NCBI GenBank assembly: GCA_025093555.1 | Contig: JAIWNF010000079.1 | Span: 95,744-159,743 of the forward strand | From: Circinella umbellata | Lineage: Eukaryota > Mucoromycota > Mucoromycetes > Mucorales > Lichtheimiaceae | Reading direction: 5' to 3' | DNA length: 64,000 bases | Part shown: in pieces, positions 13,248-24,729 of the stretch | Layout of the letters: every line of letters begins with the position of its first letter | Numbering within the stretch: the first letter of the stretch is position 1 | Notes under the pieces: model-generated | What the model saw: only the letters and a program-made list of their open reading frames with translations | Told to the model about the DNA's origin: nothing | Database searches by the model: none | Program-made: the position numbers and the translations under genes

Positions 13248-16071
13248 ATTTTTACTTTGTAGAACAAAAATACACTTGGAATCTGTTTGAGAACAATAGA
13301 TTATGAGTAATTTATAAACAAGTGCTAAAAATTCAAATATTTATATATTCGTAGATCAATATAAGAGTTCAAACTCTTTACCAGTAGAAGTAATACGTGT
13401 TGTACAAATAAATCAACCAAGAAAAGATGGTTTTCGGGGGGAAAAGGGGGGGGGACTCTTACAAGTAAAAAAAAAAAGAGTAAAGAGAGGAAAAAAAAAA
13501 GTAAAAAAGTAAATTATAAAAACTTATTTATACATGATTCCAGTCCTGAAATTTTCAGGGCTAGAGGTCAAATCTTTTTTTTTTATTTTCCCATTGCATA
13601 AAAGCCCTTGCGTTTTCATTAGTGTTTATTGAATTTAGACTTTGTAAATAATAAATGAAATATCAAGAGCCTTTTTTTTATAAGTTTTTATATTGTCTTC
13701 AGAAACAGTTTAAAATTCCAATGATAGACAATCTATTCAGGGTTAGGGTCGAGTGTGTAAGTATGCCGCTGACAGATTTTAATACATAGGAGTTCACTGG
13801 TGTCATAGTTGTAGATATAGTTATACAGCAAAGTAACTAAACTACTTTGAGCTGGGGAGAAGGAAAACTGGTCCTTTTTTCTTCTTCTTTGCGAACCCAG
13901 CCTGGCTAAGTTTAGTTCAGGGTGATATCATTATTTTCTAAAAAAAAAAAAAAGTTATACAGTGATCTAAAATAATAATTTTTTTTCCGGCTTTGCTCTT
14001 TATTATTAGTACGTAACGTACAAAAGCTCACTTTTATTTTATATTTCAATGTTTCCATGAACTGCGAAAAGTCTCCTGTAAAATCGGTCTCTCAGGTAAC
14101 AGTATAACAATACATAACTATTCTTGTAAAAATAATTAGTATTATGGAGTATAAAGCGATCTACTATAAAAAAAGCTTATCCTGACTGCACTTTTATTAG
14201 GAGTAAAAAGGAAAATAAGAATAATGAGGAGGAATGCGGATACCCCCTCATTCTCTTTGTAAACATATCATTATTACATTGATTATCCTTTAAACTTTAT
14301 ATCATTTTTTATGGGGTCTTTTTAATTACCTTCGCCAATTCTTGTACTCCTTCAATTTGTTTACAATTTTTTTTTAATGGGCTTAGTATCTAATTCTTCA
14401 TGATCGTGAATGATGTGGCTGCTGCTTATTATTAAAAACCTTTTTTCACTTTTCAAGTCTAAATTTTCTTTTTTTTATATTTACCTTATACTAGAAATAG
14501 GGTGGGCTTGGAAATATAGAGAAAGATATAACAACCACATAATTGGATAAGTATGCATCGTGATTATTTTGCCCCTGAATAAAATGTCAATACTGTATAT
14601 CCACAGAATCAATCTACAAATGCTTTTACAGATAAAAGACTTTTTAACGTTAAGTTATAACATAAGATTGAACGCTGCCATGTAAAATCATAATAAGTAG
14701 TAAACTATTATAATAAGGACAACGCTTAGTTTCTAATTTTCAATAAACGTCGAACTGCTGTTAACACAATAAGAGCGTAAAAGTAGTATAATAGTGTTGC
14801 CACTGTTGACAATACATAGACTCCCCTGTTCCCTTGTTGTTCTATTAATTCACCATATACGTCAAATACCATTTAAATGTAATTGTACGTATATTTATTA
14901 TACACATACCATATACCCTAACAATAGTACATGACATCCATCCGATCTATACAAAGAAAAAACAAGCGGTCAAAACATGAAGGGTGCTATGGAAATAGTC
15001 AAATCCATGATATTAACTTCTTTTTGCAATTTTACCTTATTGATAAAGAAAAAAACCGGGGGGGGGGTCACTATCAAAGAAGGGGTGTGCTATCTTGTTA
15101 AAAACCATAACTATACTGTATATATACATGGCAACTATCTCGGTTACTAGACTATTCAATTGCGTAATATTAATAACACTTTATGACATATATAGTACTG
15201 TATATCAAAATATATGATGATATCGATTGTAATCATCTAATTTAGCTCGTAGTCACTACTTTTCATCATTCTTTTTTACTTAGTTATTATTATATATGTC
15301 ATTGAATCCAAATCTACACAGGTTTAATAGAATATAAACATTATAATAGTATGGATATATATACCAGGTATCGAATAATCTCTTTCTTACTACCATATAG
15401 TCCATATATACGACATAATACTTCTACCTCATTCTCATATAATGGTAACTTTCAGGAGTGACAAGTCATTTTCTTTACGTACTACCACTTTTCATATACA
15501 ATCTAATATTATGTATATCTTATTTTGAAAGAAAACCAGACCATAGATATATAATGAGAGAATAATTTTGATATATTATCTTACAATTTATGAATCGTTA
15601 GTATTTTTTTTTCCAGGCAAGTAATTAATTATTTTTTATTATCTTTACAGTAATACAGATTATTTGAAAAACTGGATCAAGGATGGGGGTTTATCCACTA
15701 TTTTATAGAAGAAATAAGTATATTCAAAAAAATGAAGTGACGTATAGAGTTTTCGATTCAATACTAGCCACAGCTATTATTCTTATCTTACAGTGTTTTC
15801 AAACTTTATGCGAGAAACAGGTCATATCTCGTACCGTATTTACATGAAAGCAAACAATACATAATTTCGAGAAAATTCGCATGAATGACCGGACTTTGTC
15901 GTTACTGAAGTTTTTTTTTTTTTAATCAAAAACACATTTTTTTCTTCTTCCAATTTTAATATAACGACATATATACATGTGGGTAACGATTAATAATATC
16001 ATATAGACGAATTTATACACGTTTTGAACATTTATGAATTTTTATTGAACCATGTTATAGATTCTTTACGA
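13248..16071. other. Long gene-poor spacer
   Basis: About 2.8 kb of AT-rich DNA between the acyltransferase start and the RNase H-like gene. It has G-runs near 13436-13453 and 15057-15067 and numerous poly-T tracts. No open frame above 60 codons, no tRNA-like fold and no obvious transposon termini were seen. Confidence 0.6.
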
Positions 16072-17726
16072 ATGGACATACAAAGAATTAAAGATTTCAC
16101 GGTATCATTTTTTGATTTTGAATTCTCTCATACTCACACTATATATATATATATACGTTGTTATTATCAACCTACACACATTTAACGAGTATATTCTTTT
16201 TTATTATACAGGAAATTACTAATCCAGTCCCAGTAGATCATGTTGTAGTAATAAGTTCTGTCAAAGAACTTCGTGCAAAGATAGGTTGCGTTGGATATGC
16301 TCTCCTTTGGGAAAATGACACAAAATCCCCATCTTTTGGTGTTCAGACTAATCTCGATCCTAGATCTGTTTACCCACTATTATATGTAAGTATATCGACA
16401 TTGTTCTCTCTTTTGATTGGTTTGTAAATGGGTGAGAATAATTAGAAAAACTAGTTTCAATACTAATGATATTTTTCCCAATAAATACTAAAAATGTAAT
16501 ATAGGCCATGCGTTCTGCGATCCAAAGCTGTCAAGATACCGATAACTTAAACATCATAATAAGTGATGGAGCAGTGTGTAACTGTAAGAGGACTAAAATA
16601 AGCTGTTCGAAAAAATAAAATAAAAAGAGTAAAGGAGAGAAGTTATCATGAAAAAGCTTATATATCAATTATACTATTAGATTTGGAGGATCAAGCACTC
16701 AAACGAGGTGTTGACACAAATGAGTGCCAAGCGATAAAAGAAGAATTAAAGGATATGATTTCAAAGCGAACTGGAACAACCCAAATAGTAAATATTCTTT
16801 TTTTTTTCTTCTTCTTTCATAATAAAGCGATGCATCAGTAAAGAACCCCAATCTTTTTTTTTGTACAGATTCGAAAGAGCGGAAAAAAATCAGAGTTACA
16901 AAAAGAGGCCAAGTTTTTAGCCAAAATTGCCTGTCAGAATGAGTAAGTTTGTTAGATATATGGTCCAATATTTGATTATAAAAATAACTATCCATGAATA
17001 AAATATTCACTATCTTTTTCTTTTCTTTTCTTTTCTTCTAGACTTGAAAATCAGCCAAATGAAGATGATCAAATAGCAAGGATATCTTCTTATGATGTCC
17101 ATACTAGATCTTCACAAAATGTAATCGATAGATTTTCCAATCCTATTCGAAAACCACAAATTATGGATACTTTACATAAATTTGAACCCAAAAAGAATAC
17201 AACAGTAGATAAAAATGAATTTGACATTATGGAGGATTATGTTTCATTGGATACTACCGGTCGAACAGGTAAAAAAAGAGCTCCATGTAGGCAGGAGGTT
17301 GAGCCAGAACAAAACCTTGATGAGAATTCCCTAGTACAATCCACCCGACCTTTGAGATATGTAGTCGAAAATCGAATTCGATCAACTGAGTGGAAAAACG
17401 AAAAAAATCAATTCTTACGCTTAAACAAAAATATCAAATACGACACCGAACAAAATCTTTTTGCAGAGGACTTCAAATTACAAAACATACTTTTGGACTA
17501 TGAAAATAAAAAACGAACTCAAAACAAGAAACGTCGTGTGGAAAATATAGCCTTTAGATACAGAGAACTCCAAAAACGATCACAAATCACTCCAGGATCA
17601 TCATCAGCAGCACCATTATCAACATCAAGAGTGTGTCAAACAAATGACATCTCAAGTAGCAGTGAAGAAACTGATAAGGTACCCGCAAATTGGATCCAAA
17701 GTTTAGCACGTTGGTTTAAAAAATGA
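16072..17726 (+). CDS. Divergent RNase H-like fold protein with basic C-terminal tail
   Basis: Six exons in phase give 382 residues: 16072-16101, 16212-16385, 16505-16583, 16681-16787, 16869-16942, 17042-17726. The N-terminal ~140 residues follow the RNase HI element order: strand VDHVVVIS, strand IGCVGYALLWEND, helix DPRSVYPLLYAMRSAIQS, strand LNIIISDGAVCN, then a helix and a final LQKEAKFLAKIACQNE resembling the family AD-LAk segment. Only the strand-4 Asp is in the expected place; the helix Glu is Leu, so nuclease activity looks lost. The C-terminal 230 residues are charged, Lys/Arg-rich, Ser-rich and end in WIQSLARWFKK; not recognised. The start exon is short and inferred from phase. It could be a domesticated retroelement RNase H domain; this is my inference. 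Confidence 0.55.
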
Positions 17727-20578
17727 ATAGAGAAGTATTTGATCCACATTATGTTATACACCACAATATAGTAATCCAGAAAAAAACATTACATATACAT
17801 ACATGTTAGCCAAACCCAGTAAAAGTCTTGAATATAACTGTCCTTAATCCACTATATTTGCTACGAAATACTTATAAAAACAACAGACAACAAAATGGAC
17901 ACATTTTTTTTTATATATGAATAAATAATATATATGTACTATTCAACACTATAAGGATAATATGGGGATGGAACAAGAGAAACAAAATTACTAAAGATAT
18001 AATAATAACGATAATCATGTTTTGAATCATTGGCTATGTAGAATACACAACAGAGCTCATCAAATAGTATGGTGAAGTTGAACAAAGGGGCGGACAGATG
18101 GACAAATTAATTTAAATAATTGATGTGCCAGCGAAATAGCAAAAGATACAAAGAAAGCGAAAGAAAATAAACGAGAGAGTATATTAAGACAAATGAAACA
18201 GAATAATAAGGAAATACTATTTCAACAGAAGCAAAAATTTGTGCTTGGCTTTTTTTTTTATTTGCCAGAGAATTTATTCAGGGGTTGTTGTTGTTGAAGG
18301 GTGGGTATGGTCTGAGAGAACACGCCTGTTCGCGTGCAAAAGATTTGGGTCGAAAATATAACTACAATATACATGTCAAAGTGCGAAAAGAATACATTAT
18401 ATCTCAATCAGACAAAGATGAAGATGAGTTAATTGATGAATGCATGAGCTACTGCCAATAACGAAATATCATACGTGTTCAATAAAGTTGAATGAACAAC
18501 TTGTTCGTCAAATAATCTTATAGTATTAAAGAGATGGCCGATTTGCTCTGGTAACTTGTTGGCAAAAAGACCACTTTTGTTTGCTATATATTGCTAATAA
18601 ATTGCTAATATATTATTTAATATACAGAGTACACTACAATGTTATATTGAAAACGCTGACTCATAAGAAATTCAAAAGAGAAAAATTATGTAACAGCCAA
18701 GCAAAACTAACCATCTTATATCAATTTTCTACTCGACTTGTAAAGTTACGTAGGAGTGTTAATAAAATGTGCAGTACTACTACGTATTCATGAGTCATTG
18801 CACACTAACACTATTGCTACTACTAATTATATTCTATTGCTGTTCAACGACAGTTTCATTATCATCTATGTTCCCATTATTACACCCATTTGCTGACTTA
18901 TTTCATCATGTCCACAGTCAGATAGAAAAAAATTAACGAACGGAAGTATATAACACTTGTGTGTTATAATTGATAATATACATGCCCTGGGCTTTACTTC
19001 ATTTCAAATATCCATTCCATCGAATTACGTATTACAAACGAAAGAACATGTATCATATGGTAATTATTGTCAAATAGTATCATAGCATCAGTGCCCTGTA
19101 GCTATTCTTTGTACACTTCTCTCTTTCACCCCGATTTTATTAATGTTTTCATTATTATACGTACAAATGAGAGGTTATCAGAACACAGTACCACAAGATA
19201 AAATATATGTGCTCTGACGCACTACAGTGGTTAATACATTTTCAATTTAATGTGTACCGTTTTTTTGATAAAAACAAAAGTTAAATGATATTCTATTCAG
19301 CGTAGCATTGCTAGCTACAGATGAGAGATACATGCTACTGCTTAATATATAGATAGATCCAGAAACAAAGTTGATTACATGACTGCACATTTCATAAATC
19401 TTCTGTATAACAAAAGTCCCTATTGAAAAAAAATGTACGTAAGCAAAAATCATTAAATACTATCATCTACTATTTTAATTTCTCTTATTTCATTGATTAC
19501 GTATCATAAGGGAATAGGTTAATAATTTAAGGTGCTGTTGCATGATGTTTAAGAGGATATATCCGTTGAATTTAAGTTTCTTAAGTAATCAATTATGTAA
19601 TCTCAATCTAGTCTTTATAAGTCAAATCATCTTACATTACGCTGCAGTAAAAAGCTAGAACCCTAGCTATTTTGAGGGTATATCCAGAACTATGGCAGCT
19701 TACTATACAGCATATAGGTAGGGATGGTATACACGGAGTTTTTAATGGTAACTCTCCTTTGCGTGAGATAATTTACTCACAAATATATATAAAATTATTA
19801 CACCTAGAAAATATAAGGGTTACTACAATTTATTCACCCGAAGAAGGAAGAAATATGTTGAGGAAAAATCATTTGACCATTTGAGTTTTTTTTTTTTTTT
19901 TCGTCTAGGAGTGATGATATATTATATGGAGAAAGAAGAAAAAAAAAGATTAGTTTACTGAGAATCCTTCAACTTATATAGATACAAAACGTTTCTTTCA
20001 ATAAAACTGTGATCGGAAAGTGACCTCAAGAGCATGTACATCTAAAACCAATTTGATTATGTGGCCTTATTTAAGAAAGATAGGTATATCCGCACTTCCG
20101 GAGGAAAAAAAAATGGTACGATTAGATTGAGATTTCAGGGTGACATAACTTCGACTCACCCTGTTCTCCACATAACCTTATTTTACCTTTTACGTAAAAG
20201 TATAACTAATTGGTGATCCATTATGTATAGTTATTAGTTAAATTGATAAAATAAAAGATTATATAAGGCTCTCATTATGTATGGAACGAAGCTGACTATT
20301 CATATGATTATTCTGTCTTATTATCTGAATGATGAAGATCGCAAACTGTGTTCCTGAAATTCTGTATAACAACATTGATTTTCTATAGAAGAAAAAATTA
20401 GGGGTCAAGAAAAATCTGGGGCATAAAGTGGAAGCAAATTTCTCATGGATTTTGGATTAGATAATCCACGCCAGCGGAACGAAAATGCATAGAAGTATAA
20501 AAAAGATCCTCTTTCTTTTCATTTGTGCATTTGGAAAAATAAAGAAAAGAATCGTCTTTTGTATTATTATCTAATAAT
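17727..20578. other. Long gene-poor spacer upstream of second beta-galactosidase
   Basis: About 2.85 kb. Open frames at 18581-18793, 19247-19453 and 19672-19884 have no recognisable family, no splice partners and unremarkable composition, so none is called. The last ~120 bases before 20579 are the likely promoter of copy B. Confidence 0.55.
20496..20503 (+). promoter_or_regulatory. Candidate TATA box of beta-galactosidase copy B
   Basis: TATAAAAA lies 75-83 bases upstream of the ATG at 20579, a plausible spacing for a fungal TATA promoter. The base sequence is the only evidence, in an AT-rich background. Confidence 0.4.
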
Positions 20579-23500
20579 ATGCTTATTAAAGGTGTATTGA
20601 CAAGTATATCGTTGGCGATTGCAGCAGTAACAACAGTTGTTGCAGTTCCCGTTAAGAAAACACCGGAAGCACGAGATAATGAAGGAGGTGATCAAACAAA
20701 CGGATTGACAGATTTAGTCGCTTGGGACACACATACCTTAAAAATTAATGGAGAACCTTTGTTTCTTTTTAGTGGCGAATTCCATGTAAGCTACTGAATA
20801 ATCATTAGAGCCATGATATAATAAACGTCATTTCCATATGAGTAATATTCTACAAAAAAAAGTAACTAATTTTATGTACTTCATGTATATACTATATATT
20901 ATTATAGTATTACCGTCTCCCATCACCTGGATTATGGACCGATATTATGGAGAAATTTAAGGCCTTAGACTATAATGGTGTTTCTTTTTATTTCTTCTGG
21001 GGTTACCACTCTCCAAAAAGAGGCGTTTATGACTTTACTGGTATCCGTGATGTTCAAAAAGCATTTGATGCTGCAAAGGATACGGGGATTCATGTTATTT
21101 CGCGGGCTGGCCCATATATTAATGCTGAATTGGTACGTAATGTAAATTATTTGAATATGCAGAAAAAGAGAAGAAATTCACAAATTAAATTAAAATAATG
21201 CAAACTGTACATTGTATTACATGATACATACTAGGATTCTGGTGGCTTCCCGTCTTGGCTTGCACAAATGCAAAGTCCTGCAAGAAAATACAACCCTGAA
21301 AATAATGCTGCAAGTGAAGAGTAGGTTACCTTTTCTGTTTTTTCATACGTATGCATCCATAGAATCCAAGAATATATTACTCATCAGTAACAATTTTATT
21401 TGTAACTAATATTTAGATGGCTTACTGAAATTGATAAATATATGGTTGCCAATCAGATTACCAAAGGGGGGCCTATTATTCTTAACCAAGTTGATAACGA
21501 ATTTTCGTACAATACAGATCCTAAATACATGGAAATGCTAAAGGCTAAATTCCTTAAAGACGGTATGGAGGTTCCTAACATTTTCAACGATGCTGGACCC
21601 AACGGAAATTTTGCTCAGGGTCCAGGTTCAGTTGATATTTATGGTTGGGATCAGTAAGTTTATTATACAAACAATTTTTTTTAGTTTATACGTACTACAA
21701 ATACGTTCAAACAAAAGAAAAAATATAACTGATAATGTTATTAATTAATTTAACTAGATATCCAGCTGGATTCGATTGCTCTAATCCATTGGCATGGCCG
21801 AACAATAGATCTACTACTTTTAGAGATTTTCATGAACGTACAAATGGTGACGAACCAATGGCAATTTATGAATTTCAAGGTGGTGCATTTGATCCTTGGG
21901 GAGGCCCTGGTTATCCTGAATGTTATAAAATGGTTAACGAACAATATGCTAAGGTGTATTATAAGAACAATTATGCACAAGGCGTAAGAATTCAAAGTCT
22001 GTATATGACGTATGGTGGTACTAGCTGGGGTGGTCTTCCCAAACCATGTAAGTAGTACTTTACTTTTTTTATGCTATCGTACAAAACATCAAATTCATGC
22101 GTTCAACTTTATTAGCCGTATACACGTCATATGACTATGGAGCAGCAATTAGTGAGCCTGGCCTCATGACCACAAAGGCTTATGAGAACAAACTTCAAGG
22201 TAATTTATTACATTAATCTAGTATTAAGTATCACATTTACTTGTTTTCTATTTTCTAAAGAGCATGAAAATTATTGTTTATTTCATCATATAGCAACATT
22301 CCTTCACACAGTAAAACCGTTCTTGACAACTGAACATTTTAATCCCGAGAGCGATAAAAGCGATATTATTCTTATTGATGGTCTTGCTGATGTCAATACT
22401 CCTGCTAAATTTTATATTGCACAGCATCAGCTTACCAAATCTGAAGATAAAGATGAGTAAGTAGTAATCAAAAAGATTTACTTTATGCAATAAAAAAAAC
22501 ATAAATATGGATACAACATTTTACTTATGTACGTATGTGGATTTTTACTATACACAAAGATTCCATATCAATATTGAAACTACAGATGGTAAATTTGAAA
22601 TTCCTCGATCAAGCAAGCTCATTCTTAACGGTCGAGATGCCAAGATCTTGACAACTGACTACGCTTTTAATTCACAACATTTGGTTTACTCTACCAGTGA
22701 AATATTTACCCATCAATACGTTGGTTCTCATGATGTCATTGTTGTTTATGCTTATGAAGAAGAAGAAGGAGAATTTGCGATCAAGATCAAAGGAGACAAA
22801 TCTCACGTTGAGACTGATGATGATTCGGTCAAGTCCGAAACCAAGGATGGCATTTTACAGCTTACTTATACCCATCCTAATGGTACTGCACCTGTTTATA
22901 TTTCGGGTGGTACCGAAAAAGATTTACTTGTCTTAATTGCTGGTTACGATAGTGCTCTACGTTGGTGGGCTCCATATATCGAGGAGAAGAAGGGTGAACG
23001 TGTCTTGATACATGGACCTTATCTTGTTCGTAGTGCAAAGAAAGACGAGTCCACTATCGCATTTACAGGTGACATTGATGAAACAACAGATATTCAAGTG
23101 GTACTTCCCGATGGAATCAAATCCATCACATGGAACGGTGAAAAGGTCAAGTTAAAGAAACAAGACAAACATGGCATCTACACTGGTACTTTGGAGTTCA
23201 AGAATCCAGATATCAAGTTTACCGATCTTACTGAGGCTACTTGGAAGTATAAGGCTGCTTCTCCGGAAACTGACCCCGAATTTGATGATTCTGAATGGGT
23301 TACGGCGGACCATCACTCCACTAATTCGACAACTCCTTATGATACTCTACCAATTTTGTATGCTGATGACTATGGTAAGTAAATAAGAATAACAATTTCA
23401 ATAAAATAAAATAGTGACAATTACTAGAAAGAATAAAAAAACTCATTATTATGATACCCGTTTTTATCTTTCTAACGATAGGTTTCCATACTGGTTGTTT

Positions 23501-24505
23501 ATGGTTCCGTGGTACATTTAATGGCTCTTCTGAAATTACTGGCTTTAATATTACTGCTCATTCTGGAGATGCCTCCGCATGGACTGCTTATTTGAATAAT
23601 GAATATCTTGGTGGTTTCGATGTTGGCAACCACGCCTTCACTGATCTGAATGGTACAAAAATCAAAGCTGATGGCGAAAATGTCATTTCTTTGCTTCTTT
23701 GGACAACCGGCCACGAAGATGATTTCTACGCAGATGAAAATTTTGTAAGTACTATATAAAATTCTCATATGAAGTTTCTATTTTGAAAACTTTATTATAT
23801 TATAATAATAATTTGCTCCTTAATTTAAATAGAAACAAGCTCGTGGTTTTACTCAAGCAGAATTATTAGGTGTTTACAACCAAACCATCCAGTCAATCGT
23901 TTGGAAGGTTCAAGGTATGATAACTAATTATTCAAGCTCTTTTTTCAACAGTCGTATTAATTACAGAGCTCTTTTCCAAATAATAATAATATACTAAAAT
24001 AGGTAACCTTGGAGGTGAAGACCTGGCTGATCCAGTTCGTGGCCCCTATAATGAAGGGGGTCTATACGGCGAACGTAATGGCTGGCATTTACCTGGTTTC
24101 CCCGATGACGACTGGGAAGATGTGAACATACCTGAAAGCAAAAATCGTACCGGTGTCTCATGGTACCGAACTACCTTTGACGTCAACATTCCTGATGGGT
24201 ATGATGTCCCTATGAGTCTTCGCTATAAAGATGATACTAAGACACGTTATCGTACACTTCTCTTTGTAAATGGTTGGAATATGGGCCGTTATGGAAATGA
24301 CTTGGGCCCGCAAACTCAATATTATCTCCCCAAAGGTATTCTTAATACTCAAGGAAAAAATACATTAGCTATTGGTGTTGTTGCTATTGATGAAGCTGCA
24401 CAACTTGGTAAAGTTGTCTTGGAACCTTATAAAGTTCTTCAATCAGCACTTCCAGAAGTAGAACTAGTTGATTCTCCTGGTTATGATACTCGCCAACAAT
24501 CATAA
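20579..24505 (+). CDS. Secreted beta-galactosidase, GH35 (copy B)
   Basis: Second GH35 enzyme, 984 residues from eleven exons in phase: 20579-20785, 20908-21132, 21235-21320, 21417-21653, 21758-22047, 22116-22199, 22294-22456, 22560-23374, 23482-23744, 23833-23914, 24003-24505. It has a signal peptide ending near VVAVP. The acid/base Glu is in LNQVDNEFS and the likely nucleophile Glu in [25 protein letters not shown] after INAEL is closer to the GH35 consensus than copy A. Seven introns are shared with copy A; three are unique to B and two to A. The same catalytic, sandwich and jelly-roll order is kept to the C-terminus. The pair may allow different expression or substrate range; that is inference. 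Confidence 0.96.
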
Positions 24506-24729
24506 AATTTTATTTATCAGTATAGTTGTAACAAATAACATTATATAATAATAGTATAGTGATTAATAGTATATTATATTAAGCTTTTTCAGTCTGAATA
24601 TCAATAAAGTAAAAAATTATTAAAATTTAGCATGACGATCATACGTTGCCATGTATGGTAATATAATTAATTTAGGAATTATTTTTCTCAACTACTTCTT
24701 TTTTTTTTTCGCCCTTTGATGAATTCATA
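24506..24729. other. Short intergenic gap
   Basis: 224 bases between the beta-galactosidase stop and the candidate first ATG of the 5-phosphatase. It contains AT-rich 3' sequence and a poly-T tract before 24710; no feature beyond this. Confidence 0.4.

Noticed and set aside
13541..13558. Short palindrome CCTGAAA/TTTTCAGG in the spacer
   Set aside because: Imperfect, isolated and AT-rich; no second copy or T-run context to give it a function.
19672..19884. 70-codon frame in the spacer before beta-galactosidase copy B
   Set aside because: No family resemblance, no splice partners; length is within chance for this composition.
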